Of a stretch of DNA of 64,000 nucleotides, positions 1 to 12,423 are shown piece by piece. This DNA is from Rapana venosa (lineage: Eukaryota; Mollusca; Gastropoda; Neogastropoda; Muricidae): positions 16,963,999 through 17,027,998 of the forward strand of contig CM054144.1 in NCBI GenBank assembly GCA_028751875.1. Reading direction: 5' to 3'. How positions within the stretch are numbered: the stretch's first letter is position 1; the number at the start of each line of letters is the position of its first letter. The notes under the pieces were generated by a model. That model did no database searches. It was not told the DNA's origin and saw nothing but the letters and a program-made list of their open reading frames with translations. Made by a program: the position numbers and the translations under genes.

Positions 1-453
1 CTATTGCAACTCCTGTTAATTTTTTATTTATCGGTATAAGTGAAGACAGTTTACACGCCTGCCGCGAGTTCTAGAACTCTGCTGCCAGGTCCTCCTTGTA
101 AGGAAGAGCAAAGGGCACCATGTGACTCCCTGCTTAGGGAGCTTCATTGGTTTTACTGTAGGTGCACGTGTAGTACAAAGTAGCGGTTCTTGGCATACGT
201 CACTCTGACGGCTCGCTTGGCTGCCATCTCTGTCCGCTGCCTAGAAATCACGACACAACTAGAACCTGCGGTCTTCGACTGGATACATTACTTGTTGTTT
301 ACCCATTTAAAAAACAACCACACCTTCAACACCGAGGTGAAGATCTTTTGGTGGTGCTGGCCCCGATCTGGAACTCCTCTGCCACCAGCGTCAGACATGC
401 TCCACTTTATCCAGTTTAAGTCTTCATTGAGAAATCTCTTTAAGTATTTCTAG
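1..453 (+). mobile_element. 3' end of CR1-like LINE ORF2
   Basis: These bases translate, with several frame breaks, into the C-terminal part of a non-LTR retrotransposon reverse-transcriptase polyprotein. Recognisable pieces in order are ISEDSLHA, SLLRELHW (from about 128), YKVAVLGIR, then a tail with LAPIWNSS and SVRHAP before a stop near 453. Elements of this type (CR1/jockey-like) have such a C-terminus after the RT thumb, ending in a short Phe/Tyr-rich tail. Stops and frameshifts show it is dead. The window starts inside the element, so the RT core is missing here. The same sequence at 16,389-16,841 is continuous with an upstream RT. The 87-residue open frame at 190-453 is only the last part of this remnant. 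Confidence 0.75.
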
Positions 454-1555
454 CTAGTTAATATATTGTGCTTGTCTTGACGGTCGGCCGTTTGTCCCTG
501 TAGGTACTTCCTGTGCTGCTGGCTGTTGGTTATGGGTTTTTGTTTGATTGTTAGTTTCGTTATTTTGTGCCTTTATCTCTTGAGTTACTGTCAATTGCCC
601 TGTAGTGTGTGCCCGGACGCAAAGTGTGAGCCTCTACAGTGCGTGGTATCTTAGGTTAAATTTTCTTTGGTTTAGACATGCTCTTCTCATTGTGTTGTTG
701 TTGGTAGTTGTTATTATGTGCTGTGTTTGCATGTGTATAGATGCGCGCATGTGATGGAAAGACGCATATGAGTCATTGCTTTGAGAACTGTGCAATCTAA
801 CTGCTATTATTCTTATTATTATTAATAATAACATTTCTGAGATGGGAGGAGCTTTAGCACCTTTCTAAAAATTGTGTATCATCACATCAGTCAAGTCAAC
901 ACATACTACTCCATATGAAGGGCAATGCAATATGCCAGCCCAATGATACGTATCATAATCTCGAAAGGACACAAGAAAGCTACATTTCGTTCTATAGGTT
1001 ACAACATACAAGATACTTAATAATACAGTAACACTTGACATCACCAATAACAATCACTCATCACACCACACCCAACACACACCACACACACAAACAACAC
1101 ACACCACACCACACACACCCACCCACAAAAACTCTGTCTTGGAGATTTTAACTTAGACATACTAAACCTTGTTAGGCATGATGGGGAGCAGGAGCGACAT
1201 CAAGAACCGGTTAGCCACGCAAGAATGCTTCTAGAAATCTGAACAACTTGAAGGAATAGCAAAGAGAAATGGTTCTAGAAATCTGAACAATGTGTGGACC
1301 TCGTCATTCCAGCACAGATCCAAACTCGACTGTCCAGAGCTGTACTCTTTCCACCCTTGTGTATGGCTTGGGGTGCTGGAGATGACTGAGGCGTGATGAC
1401 ACACTTTCACATTCCACACACAGTATCTCCGGACAGAATTTGTGCATTTCTGGCCTGAGTCATACTCCAACCACAAGGAACTTTTGCCGTTTTTGAAGCA
1501 AGAAAGCATGGACAACCTCATCATGCTAGGCGCTGGGGATGGTATAGGGCATAAT
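454..1555. repeat. Non-genic block, apparently identical to 16,842-17,943
   Basis: No gene is recognised. The stretch holds a CA-rich tract (about 1,066-1,125) and ordinary AT-rich sequence. Together with 1-453 it forms a 1,555-base block that recurs without a visible difference at 16,389-17,943, and recurs corrupted at 23,881 to about 25,350. Identity stops at the ATAATG near 1,552, after which the copies diverge completely. Short open frames here are not supported by codon character or motifs. Confidence 0.8.
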
Positions 1556-3058
1556 GGTGCGTCATGTAACTAATTGACTGGATGATTGTTTTTGATTTTA
1601 GGATGATTTTTTTTTATTGTTATACAACCCAAATTCATGTAAAGTCCTATGTCTTTTCTAGTCTATGGTTCGATGCATTGTGATGCCCACTTGATATATC
1701 TATGTGTGTGCATGCATTGCGGTTTTTTTGTGTGTGTGTGTTGCACGTTGGTTTGAAGTTACTGAAATGTTAAAACTAAATGATTATCAGATGTTTTCTT
1801 GGTGTTTTATACTATTCTTATCAGTGTATGTGCCGTCTGTAAACTTGTGTTTCATCTGTGAACTTGAAGTCTGCATTTGAGGTACATGTTCTTTTCATGC
1901 AGTTGTTTAAGAACAATTGAATTTTGGGAGTGCATGTTTGCTAATAATTTTTTTAAAACCTAACACAACACCGCACCCTACAATACAAGTTTCATTCTGT
2001 CAATTCTGGCTAACGGCAGCCCATTGCCTATGAAGGCCAAGGAATTTGCACCCAAAGTTGCGTAGGTATCCCCATTACTCGATGTTGTACACGCGGACAC
2101 ATAGCAGCAACAAGAACCCGAGGATGGACTGGACAGGGTCTTCCTCCTTACGTGAAGGATAGGTGGCCATTTCCTGGCAAGTGTGCATGCCGCCACTGGC
2201 AGGCAACAAGAGCCACTCCCGCTTAGGAGAGACAACCTGGGAACGTGGACGGCTTTGTACATTTGACCCATGTATATGTAGGCTGTTTGTTGTGACTTCT
2301 GTATGAAGTGGACAGGCTCCACGGAACTAAGAACTTGTCTCCATTCTGGGAGTTGTGTGGAAAACTTTCCGTGGAATGCTGTGTATACTTGTACTAAGGA
2401 GTAGGCCCTACTCGTTTTATGTTTGCGCTCAACTGAGTTATATATATATTTAATATTAATATGTTTTATTGGAGTATATTTGATGGTGTTGTATCTGTGT
2501 TGGTATTTATAAAGGGCATGGGGCGCAGAGAGAAAGGGGGGGGGGGGGGGTGGGGACTTGAGTGGGAGGGAGGATGGTGGCTTGTTCTTGCTTTCAATCC
2601 TTCAAATTCAAAAATAATAATAAAATAGACGGGGGCGGCATTGCAGATATGGAAGGAAACGGCACATCTAACAGACTCTGTGACATTTAGTATGCCAAGG
2701 GAAACAACACGACAATTGACACATTTGTTCAGTCCTAAGATCACACCACAAAAAAGGCGCAGCACAGAATGGAGCCACAATCTGGCTACAGAACCTGGCC
2801 GACCGGCAACCCGGGTTGATGATGACACAGAGGTACAGGACAGGAACCCTAGAGGGCTGCTCTGCAGAGGGAGCTTACATCTGCTTTGGACGGCAAGGCT
2901 GTGTCTAAGGAGATGAGAATCCCAAACACAGAAGAGATAAAAGCCCAAACATGGGCATTCTTAATACAGAAAGTGGTTCCATTTCCAAATGAAAAAATGT
3001 CACTGTCGGTAGGGGTACAGTGTGGCCGTCTCACCACTGACATTGAATGATCTCCCTT
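1556..3058. other. Non-genic sequence, homologous to 36,229-37,790
   Basis: No gene recognised. The stretch contains TG-rich tracts (about 1,700-1,745) and a G tract (about 2,537-2,550). A corrupted copy in the same orientation runs from about 36,229 to 37,790; for example the sequence at 1,840-1,890 matches 36,480-36,540. The open frames on both strands overlap each other and show no family features. Confidence 0.6.
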
Positions 3059-3425
3059 ATCCATTTGTTCCAGCTTATGGCTAAAGCAATGCAGCTTCCC
3101 TGATGTTCTACTGAACTCACGCACTGCCGCTTCCTCTGTTTTACTGTACAAGCCAATGCAAGCTTCCCACTCAGTTCTCCCTGACTATGCCTGCAGTTCC
3201 CAGGTTTCACGGGATAAAGCATGCAGCTTCCCCAATGTTTTATGACTAAAGCAATGCGTTTCCCGGTATCAGGACTAAAGCAAATGCCGTTCCCCAGGTT
3301 TTACTGACCTCAAAGCAATGCAGTTTCCTATGTTTACTACCTAAAGCAATGCGGCTTTCCTCTGTTTACGACTAAGCACTGCAGCTTCCTGTGTTAGGAC
3401 TAAAGCAATGCAGTTTGTCGGAGTT
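3059..3425 (+). repeat. 33-bp minisatellite, about 11 degenerate units
   Basis: Units of about 33 bp contain the core CTAAAGCAATGCAGCTTCC followed by a spacer such as ATGTTCTACTGA. Around eleven units can be followed, with many small insertions and deletions. The same array, greatly enlarged, is at about 37,795-39,215. Adjacent units abut directly with no unique spacers. Confidence 0.85.
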
Positions 3426-3571
3426 CGTCTTTTCCCATGCTGGTCTTTTTCTGTGTACAACCGTTGGGGTTTGTCAGGTTTTAAACTATAAAAAAAAATG
3501 ATGATAATAATAATAAAAGAAAATAACTGAAACACAACAACTAGCCGGGGAAACACTGAAATAACCAATAT

Positions 3572-3610
3572 TCAACTAAGATGAGAGAGAGGAGAGAGAG
3601 AGAGACCAGA
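3572..3610. repeat. (GA)n microsatellite
   Basis: Short imperfect GAGA tract between the minisatellite and the left inverted-repeat arm. Confidence 0.8.
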
Positions 3611-6499
3611 GAGATGAGAACAGCAGAAATTATTGACCCACAAAGTTTTCATTTAACTTTTAGCTCAAGAGACATCGTGATAGAATGGCTGGATAATCAA
3701 ACATTATTTTAAAAATAAAAACTCACAACAGGATACCACTCAACCCCATTAAACACTGCAATATTTTAACACTATCAGTTTTTTTTTTCAATGTGATTGC
3801 ATTTTTGGGACCTACTACAGGTAGAGCAGCCTACAGCAGATAAACTGTTTTATGCTGCACACTGTAGTAATTTGGGATGGTCCCTGTCGGTGGGACTGGA
3901 AAAAAATGTTGGTGTTTTTCACAGATTTTTTTTAGCTGAAACATGGATTGTGCACTTGTTTTTTTGGATGCGGACCTAGGAGCCATACCAGGTAGTACGA
4001 GAACGTTAGAAATTACCATCAATGGGTTTGGCCTGTATTCCTACCGCATTGACTCCGCGCATGCATCTTGGGGGTAAGGAAGCTTCGCAGACAACACAGG
4101 ACTGAGGGGGTCCAGTGTTGCTGAAAAAAAAAAAACAATCAAACCTACCAAATTTGTTCAACATCACATGAGTAGGGTTTTTCTTGAGGTCAGGGTAGAC
4201 TTTCACAAAAAAGTGGTTTTTATTTTGTGGATTTCTTCGTATGTTGCGTATGACCTATGGAGTCCAAAGAAAAAAACAGAAGAAACAAGAGTGACTTTTT
4301 TTTAATACCGTGTGCAGCGTGTGGTGACGGAGCTGGTAGTAGACAAAAGCTGAGGGGTCAGTGTATAATGGTGGAATAAAATCAACAACTCAAAATTGTT
4401 GTATTGTTTGAGTTTTGAGTCGGGGCTGTTTTACAACCCATGGTTTTTATTTCTGTGGATCACCTTTGTTATGCGCAGTACGAATGCAAGAGTGATACAA
4501 TAACTCGAACGAAACGAGCAGAATGTAATCCCTTCTTTTTAACCCAAAGTGATGTTATGTCAACCTGGCCTTCGGTTTCCAATTTCCTCCAAAAGTCAGC
4601 TGAACTGGGGGTTGCCAGCGTGTGCAGTGTCTGTTACGTTGTTCGTTTTACAAAGCTGTGAAGAGATGTGGTTCGAATTTGCAAGTGAGTGGTAGTTTTT
4701 GCAAATTTAGTTCTTTCCTAATGTCGTTTGGCATTGTATAGTCGACCAGTACCTGTTACAAAGCTAGTCTGGGGGAAAAGGCTTTGCACATCCTTGGATA
4801 GGTAGTAGCCTAACCCTACGTGTTACAAACTTTGTCTTATGGAATGCTGGCCACTAGGCCCTCAGGTTGTTGCTCTCGCTGAGATCAATACTCCTGAATA
4901 TTTATTCTCTTAGAATGAGGATATAAGAATTGTAACATTAAGTTTTTCTGAATAAACCACAATCGGGCATCAAATGAGACACGAGTACTTCGCCTACTGC
5001 CCATTCTAACGTCAGGCAGCTTGACAGGCTGTCCACCGGTGAAGTTTAAGTTTGTCTTGTTATTCAGAGGAACCTTTTTCATGCCAGCAAATTTTCTACT
5101 AGGGAAGGAAACATGTGCAGGTAACACTTACAACTTCTCACTCATTTTGAAATGATTTAACTTTTTTAAATTACCGCTTCCACTATAAGAAAATTTTTTT
5201 TATTTGTCTGTTAGTATTTAGGCATTGAGGATGAAGTACAAAAGGTCACCTTGGAGTTGCAAAGTATGATCAACTCTAATTAATACTCAAAAGCATTGCC
5301 AATTTATATCCATTAAATTTGGTTCGCTCGCCTATTGAAAACTTTGAAAGCAACCTTTTTTTTTGATTTCTATTTTTTTCATACTAATCATAGTGTACAT
5401 AACTAGTTATTTCATTAACTTCCACTACAACATTTAGAATCGTCACACATACTTTTCACTTAATTGTGGGTTTAGAGCTTAGAGAGGTTTTTTTGCCATG
5501 TTGATTTTGCATTCTGCGACTGTGATGCCCCCATGAAGGTATCCCGCCAATCAAGCTTTAGGGGTGATGTCTAAACATAATATAATATGCATGTGTTTAT
5601 TTTTTTAACATTTTGTCATTGCTTTCTAGCAGTTCTCACACATGTTTCAATCAGTCACTGGCTTACTCTGACAACGGGCGAAAGGTTTTAGGATTGTTCT
5701 GATTTGTGTGCGACATGTTTTGGCGGAGCATTGGGACATGGAACCTTCGGTTGTGTTAGTACATAACACCCAACTAACACGCTTGTCTTTCTGCCACAGA
5801 TTCATCCAAAACACTTGCTTCAGTCTGAGCTGTAGAGTTGAACACTTGGTGGCATTTAAAGATTCAGATAAAGAGTTAGTACATGCAGAGCTTCATTAAC
5901 CATGCTTCCGGATTTTTATTCATGAGAAGATTAAAATCCGCAATTGAAAATTTTGTCTCTGAGGTTTTTTTAAACTTTTTGGTCTCAGCTTTCATCTCAT
6001 TATAAGTTATATACCTGTTACTAGGTTCTCGTTCATCAGCAAAACTTGCTCATATTCATAATCACACCTTTTTTTTCTCGGGGGGGGGGGGGGGGGGGGC
6101 TTGGGGATCATGAGATGTACAAAAGTATATGACAAGTCAGTAAATATCAGAATCGGTTGACTTTTATATTTAGTTTTAACACTTTGGTAAGTTTGAACCA
6201 GAATACACTATACAGATTAATATAAAATATTATTTATTCTAATACAGCACACAACCTCAGGATTGTTTGTTTTCAAGAGCATAAATGACCAAGATAGTCT
6301 TAGACTGTCAAGTCTTTGAACTCTTTTTGGCTTGTCATCTAGTATTTCTAGTAGTAGGAGGTCCACTACAGGTCTTTTTTCTTTTTAATGTAAAGTTACT
6401 TGTGATATTTGTATTGATTGTGCTGATGATGTGTTTCATGAGATGTGTTTGAATTATTGTTGTGTTGTGGTTTTGCTTTGCTACTCTTAACCTTTACTG

Positions 6500-6700
6500 G
6501 TGTGTGCATGCACACGCGCATGCATGTGTGTGTATGCGTGTGTGGATGGGTGGGTGGGTGCGTGTGTGTGTGTGATGTAGATTGTTGTCAGCTTTGAAAA
6601 TACTGTGTTATTTCTTAATCTGTATTGTTTAATAATGCATGCTGTGTAATTATAATTTTAAAATGCCACTCATAATTTCTCTAGTGAGACATAAGTATTC
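6500..6700. repeat. TG-rich segment absent from the inverted copy
   Basis: About 205 bp, including a GTGTGCATG/GGGTGGGTG tract, lies between GCTACTCTT and TATTCTTGAGTC here. In the inverted partner, near 42,040-42,050, the two flanks are fused directly. The short CTCTT-like match at both borders suggests a deletion there or an insertion here. Confidence 0.6.
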
Positions 6701-7669
6701 TTGAGTCTTTAGGGTCCAATATAATTTTTGTTGTCGCTGCAGAGTGCTCACAAGTGAATTTCAACACCTTGCCATTCTTGGGCCTATTACTGTATTAGTA
6801 TTAGTACTATTACTATCTGGCTTTTACATTACCATATATATCATATAATTTTATTATAACATAAGTTGAAACTTTTCATTAGCCAGGTGATGCTTCTTCC
6901 GATCATCAGATAATATTTCTTTCCTTTATTTTGGCATTTTTAGATGTTTTTCATTAAGGTTTAAGTTATATTTTTCTTCCCCTTTTTCCCTGTGTCTAAG
7001 CCCTAAGCAGTAAGGCTCTGGTATTTTTTTTTCTCTCAACTATGTCATCTTTTTTGGTTTCTGTTTTTTTGTGATAGTTTGTTACTATGTTAGTGTTCAT
7101 GTTATCCGATTGTTGTCTGGTTTGAGATTAGTAAATTTACTCTTGAGACATCAAGGTTTTTTGCATCCACTGCTGACTGGGGTTGGGTTTCCCCCCCACT
7201 ATTATGCATTTTCACCATCACTGGACGGTTAGGACAGTTTTAAAAATGTATGTTTAGTGTGCTATTCTGCTAAGCACATTCTCCATGTGGCCATACTGAT
7301 GTAGGGACTTATGGACAATTTGGGTTGTGTATTATCAATTGTGTGCTTGTTGCCTTTGAGTCTATTATATGCTTGAGCTACGGTTACGTCACAGTGCAGA
7401 CCCCACTGATTTTCCCTCTCCTTCCATTCAAGCATCAACATACCGGGGAATCTATGATATTTTTGAGCTAAGAAACTGCCTCTTTAAAGGGGGGGGTTTT
7501 TTTTTTTTGGTTTGCATGAGTGACATAAAATGACAGCGCACTGAAAACTATCAAAAAGTCATCATAAAATAAAAAACGCTTTCGTCCCAGTCAAAGCAAA
7601 AGTTTTTCTCAGTTATAAATCAATGCAAGGTAAATATCAAGACCTGGCATTAAAATGTGATGTGAGGAC

Positions 7670-7740
7670 CGAGCTGGATGGCGGCGGTTACACGGCCTCG
7701 TCTTCATGTCTCCCACGACCGCCAAGGTCACGGGTCTGTG
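7670..7740 (+). mobile_element. LINE 3' terminal fragment
   Basis: A block beginning GAGGACCGAGCTGGATGG and running through TGTCTCCCACGACCGCCAA recurs at 31,370-31,440 (+) and 41,023-41,090 (-). At 31 kb it directly follows the C-terminal coding remnant of a LINE, and in one frame it encodes a DR-x-WRR-type end. It is therefore read as the 3' end of that LINE family. Confidence 0.5.
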
Positions 7741-9237
7741 ATGAGAAATAGCTGAGATTCCCTTCAGTCATCGACAAGTCCTAAAATACAGTTACAGTTG
7801 AAGCCTAACAAACTGGCATTTTCCTTGGAAAGACCAACAACAAATTCTCTCAAGTTCAGTCTGGTGCCCGTTTTTGTGTTTCGAGACACTTGAAAGAGTC
7901 ATTGTAGGCACGATATTCAGTGCTTGTGCATGTGATTACTGTCAATGTACAATGATTCCCAGGTCTGTGTGATTCATTCAGGTCTGATTTGGTTAGTCTT
8001 TTATTGACTCAAATATCCGTTATACTACAACTATAATTTCCCCTTCTTTTCTCTCTGATATCTTGATGATTGTAATTTCTGTATCAAATTTTAGTTTTTA
8101 CATGATATTTGCAACCAAAATAATATGATATAATGCATTCTTAAACATTTGTATTTATTTTTGTCTTGTAGCAAGCAGGATGCATCCTAAAATGTATTCA
8201 AGTTTCGTTGTTCCAGTTCTGCGTTCGCTTGGGGGTCCTCCTGCATTAGACACCACCGTGGGGTGCTCCTTCTACAAAATATGGAGTTATATCATGTCAG
8301 TATCACCGAAACTTGAGGCGCGAGAAGAGGCGTTTTGGCCAGATCAGGAACTGTCACCGCACACAATGCATGCCCTTTGTCTTCGTCCAATCAGCCAGCC
8401 CTAACCATTCTCAGGTACTCAATGGACTGGGTCAGCCACTTGGGGGCCTGCAAGGAACTAGGTCTCAAGGCAACAGAACTCAGTTTCCAATGTTTGGGTC
8501 AGACAGAAGGGGGTTGTGACAGAACGCTATCCAGATCTCAGTAAAAAACCCATCTCCCATTACTCTATTGGTCCTAGGTTAGGCTAAGTGGGGAGCTGAA
8601 ACAACGGCTATCATAAGTAACAACGGCTTTCAGTCTCGTTTACACCTGTTCAAATAGACATGGTCAGACAACGGGTGACCCAAGAGAAAATACCATCAGG
8701 ACAATGAGAAGTGTCAGACGCTCCCTCGTGCAGTCCCCAGTGTGAATTGCGCCAGTGTGAATTCAGGTGGTCTCAGCCATATTATATCTACTACAGTCGA
8801 GCTGTGAATGTCCTTGGTCTGACACCCACTCTTGACGGGACTACTGGAAATGGAAAAGAAATGATGCTATAATACATTACAGTGTTAAAAAAATGTGTTG
8901 TGTTCTGCATTTTTCTTTTAAGTATAACCATGCAGCCATACTAAAATGTATGCACCGTTCTGGACGAGAGTTTGTGGTTGTGATATGGGATACGTTTCAA
9001 GGAACTATCTAGCTAGTGCTTGTTTTTTTATAACTACTGACTATTTCTGCCAACGTATCAGTCCGATCTTGTTAAAAATAACAAAAAAAACAACAAGAAA
9101 GGACAAGGAATTGCGCTTGCATGCTTGTTGGCTTCATCAGATATCCGCAAAAACGTTGTGCTTTCGTTTGTTTCACCCTATAACTCTACGAATGAAGGTT
9201 TGCTTTTCATAAAGAACAAAGTTCTACCTTTTTAGCC
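7741..9237. other. Non-genic; nothing recognised
   Basis: Both strands were scanned. Overlapping short frames at 8,180-8,544 have relatively mixed composition but no recognisable domain, splice context or partner copy elsewhere in the window. No RNA gene, SINE head or long repeat was seen. Confidence 0.5.
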
Positions 9238-9595
9238 AGCCGCCTAGTGCAGTGGTTAGCCTAGGTTACAGACTGAAGGTCGCGGGTTTGATTCCCATAA
9301 GAGTCCTAGGGATTTTTGGGACTCCGGCCAGCTCCTACCCAGAGTGAGTGTTGCTGTGGGCTCAGTTGGGAAGACTTTGACCAACAGTCGAGCTTCAACC
9401 ACTTAATGGATGGGAGTTGAGAGTGTTGCTCAAATTACCTGACCAACACTGCAGGTGTCTATCTCTCTGGGCCGATTGACGCTGGGATATATTTTGTAGT
9501 AAGCTGCGTACAATCTGTTAGCAGTCTCAAGGCATATGCCCTTTCCCAGCAGCGCATTAGTCATCCTCATTGTCAATGATTCATCATGCCGTAAC
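9238..9595 (+). mobile_element. tRNA-derived SINE, family B
   Basis: A tRNA-like head contains an A-box-like TAGTGCAGTGGTTAG (9,245-9,259) and a B-box GGGTTTGATTCCC (about 9,284-9,296). A roughly 250-bp body follows, including GGGCCGATTGACGCTGGG, and has no coding potential. This is RNA polymerase III promoter architecture followed by a non-tRNA body, typical of SINEs. Its body differs from the other SINEs in the window. The 3' boundary is approximate. Confidence 0.7.
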
Positions 9596-10749
9596 AAAAA
9601 AAGTTTATTGCCTTGATTTGGTGCACCAGTTGCTCTTGGTTCATGTGACCCTCAGATTCGGTTTCCCAAACACTTCTGTTTGCCTGGTGGTGGGGTTGTG
9701 TCAACAGCCCGTTTTGGAGGTTGCGTGGGACGGTCGTTTTGAAGGACATTGTGGTGGTTGCACCGCGGTTGATGGGCAACTTCACTCAGTCTGGGCTCCG
9801 CGACTGAGTATACTGTCATTAGTAGGGGGCTTAGTAGGTGGTTGTCATGTGTATGTTCGCTCAGAACAGGCACACTGAAACACCAACAAAGTGGACCCAG
9901 CATCAGTGCATGGCTTGGCTGGTGGCCACGGCGGCCTGATAGTGTTGGCCTCACTGTGGACTTCAACCTCTGAGGATGCGAACATAAACGTTGGGTCTGG
10001 TTGTGGTGGGGAGATTGGGAAGGAGTGGCGTGGGCACCGCGGGATGGGGGGGCGTCACAGAAGATGAGATCGCCCAACACAACAAAAAAAGCTCTACCTT
10101 TTGGACTGTTTTAGCATACTGAATAGACATGATTGTATGCATATCAGCTTGCTGGGCTGTCTGTCTGTCTGTTTTTGGGGGAAGCAAGGGGAGTGCTAAG
10201 CATGGCAGTCAGGTGATAAGTTACACATGTGTAAGAATGATTGATTTACCAGTACACCTGTGTCTGTAAACTGTAGAGTGTTGGTGGATATCAAGGATTT
10301 GGTGTCCCCCCAAAAAAACCCACACCCCAACAACAACAAAACAACAAACAAAAACAAAGCAACAACAACAAAACCAAAAAAACCCAACAAACACAACCCA
10401 AACAAACCAGCCTCTTGACCAACAGCAAAAACAAAACAAAAAAAAAAATGTCTCCTTCCTTGAATTTAATTTTACCCACGTTGCTTAAGAATGGTTTGGT
10501 TGATTTTTGTATTTGATTTTTTAACAGCAGAAAGCCCAGAGAATGAAATATGTAACCGTATTGCCCCTGTTATTTTGCCCCTGAACAACGCATTCTTTTT
10601 TATTGCATACCATGGTAGTAAGCAGATTTGACATTATTCCTGATTGATTGTTTTGACTGCGGACAGTTATAGTTACTTGGACAACTGGCACTAAATGAAT
10701 GTTGAGAGCAGAGCTTTATTTTCTCATCTGATGTGTCACATTTTAATGA
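9596..10749. other. Non-genic; GC-richer patch and an AC-rich tract
   Basis: Positions 9,650-10,070 are less AT-rich than their surroundings and stay open on the minus strand for 142 codons (9,652-10,080), without a recognisable domain; this may be an unidentified repeat. Positions about 10,303-10,450 are an imperfect CAACAAAA tract. No gene is called. Confidence 0.45.
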
Positions 10750-11060
10750 TTGTTTTCTGGTTAATTTTTTGAGCATGACACAGTAACATGGAAAATGAAC
10801 AAACACAGAACTTTCTCTTACTCTAACATTATTCTAAATTAGACAAAATTCCAACACACACCCAACCTGACAACATTTCCAACACACACCTTGTGTCTCT
10901 GTCTCTGTTTCTGTCTCTGCTCTGTTGTCTGGATGCCTGTTGTTGTCTGTTGTTTGTTGCCTCTTCTCACTTCATCAGTATGTCACTGTGTCACCTAAGA
11001 ACAGATTCATTTTTGAAAGAAAAAATGCTGATGTGCCTAATTGTTCCAAGTCACATCCAT

Positions 11061-11130
11061 GTGTGTGTGTACACGTGTGTGTGTGTGTGTGTGTGGTTGT
11101 GTGTGTGTGTTGTGTGAGTGAGTGCACGTG
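11061..11130. repeat. (TG)n microsatellite
   Basis: Imperfect TG tract, equivalent to 18,264-18,320 in R2. Confidence 0.85.
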
Positions 11131-11837
11131 AGTGACATGGTGTGCCGGTGGGTGTGGGTGCATGCATGCAAATTCTTGCTGGAAAGTGTATTGTTGGAAG
11201 TGATGGATGAGTATGGGAACTAGAAGATGGTGAGCGCAAACAGCACACCTGATGTTGGCTATGCTAAGGTTTAAATTGTGTGTGCAGTGATGCGTTATGG
11301 TTTGACTTTTTGATTGAGCTTTGATTTGGCTGGTATTGCTACAACATATTTTCTGAAGTACTTCTAACCTGTGATATTGTGGCATGAATCTTTGGTCCTT
11401 TGTTTTTCTTATGCGTTAATGCATTCCTTTGTACAACAATCATTAACAACTCAAAAAAACACGGACCAAAAAACAACGTTGTTTGCGTTTACGTCCCCGC
11501 AAAAACTGCTAGCAGGGTTGTTATCCAGAGCAGATGTTGTGGAGGTTCTCAATAGGTATCAGTCATCACCGAGCCTTGAAGCCCTGCAGTAGGGACAGGA
11601 AATGAAATTCAAAAAGCTCCTAGTAACTGATTGGTCCTGGCGGAATGTGTCGTGTAATGTGTATCGTTTAGTGTTTTCTTGGATTTCACTCCTTTGTTCT
11701 GGGCCAGGATGGCAGGGGACGGGATGGGGGAAGGGGGGGGATGTTTGTGGTGGGACTTGATTGCTTGTTAGAGTGGCTTTAGGACTCCGCTGGAAAAGTA
11801 TTTTGCTCTCTGTCTTTGGGTCTATGTGTCTGTTCTC

Positions 11838-11895
11838 TCTCACAATCTCTCTCTCTCAATCTCTCTTTCTTCTCTCTCTCTTCTCTCTCTTTGCA
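11838..11895. repeat. (CT)n microsatellite
   Basis: Imperfect CT tract. The R2 counterpart at 19,040-19,112 is longer. Confidence 0.85.
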
Positions 11896-11997
11896 GAGTG
11901 GGAAAACGATTGTAGCAACAACTCCAAGTTAGGACGTTTATACATGTAATTAATAATAATGTATATAGTTTTACTTTGGTTTTTAAGCGGACAACCA

Positions 11998-12416
11998 CAC
12001 ACACACAAACACCACACAACACAACCCACACAAACACCACACACACTCACACAGTATACACACCATAAACACCAAGCACTTTTTTTTTTTTACACAAATG
12101 CATTAGTTTTACTTTTAAGCAGGCACATCACCCCCTATACAGTCTACATACAGTATCCACACACAAAAAAATACACAAACAGGATTGCACAAATGATGAA
12201 TACAAACTATGAAATATCAAATAATGCAAACTTGTGGTCATATTATGAGTGCACATCTGGGTGCGGATCCACCCGACTGTTCGCAAACAATTCTTAATGT
12301 GTACACCAATACCAGGATCACAAAGTATACTCCATCCCATACACATCAACACACACCCACACACAACAACACCCACACCCTTCACACACACACCCACACA
12401 CACCCACACCCACACA
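11998..12416. repeat. AC-rich tracts flanking a short duplicated block
   Basis: Several CA/CACAC tracts (11,998-12,060 and 12,330-12,416) are separated by non-repetitive sequence. The array matches 19,215-19,644 in R2. All open frames here are Thr/His/Pro low-complexity artefacts. Confidence 0.8.
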
Positions 12417-12423
12417 ACCTCTT

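Larger units (their letters stand above)
3800..7740 (+). repeat. Left arm of a long inverted duplication (partner 41,023 to about 47,600)
   Basis: Long stretches recur in reverse complement in the right half of the window. Positions 7,610-7,660 match 41,105-41,155 reversed, 6,721-6,780 match 41,970-42,030 reversed, 6,330-6,440 match about 42,100 and 44,826-44,930 reversed, and 3,880-3,960 match about 47,200-47,500 reversed. The arm contains a locally duplicated block (about 4,000-4,260 and 4,320-4,660), a 19-G run (6,080-6,098) and a TG-rich tract (6,500-6,575). No protein-coding gene is recognised. The site near 6,410-6,420 is intact, whereas a 2.7-kb transposon sits there in the other arm. 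Confidence 0.75.

Noticed and set aside
8180..8544. Coding exon candidates in three overlapping frames
   Set aside because: No frame is clearly better than the others, and no splice sites or homology were recognised.
9652..10080. 142-codon minus-strand frame
   Set aside because: Mixed composition is attractive, but there is no motif, no splice context and no second copy in the window; noted as a possible unidentified repeat only.
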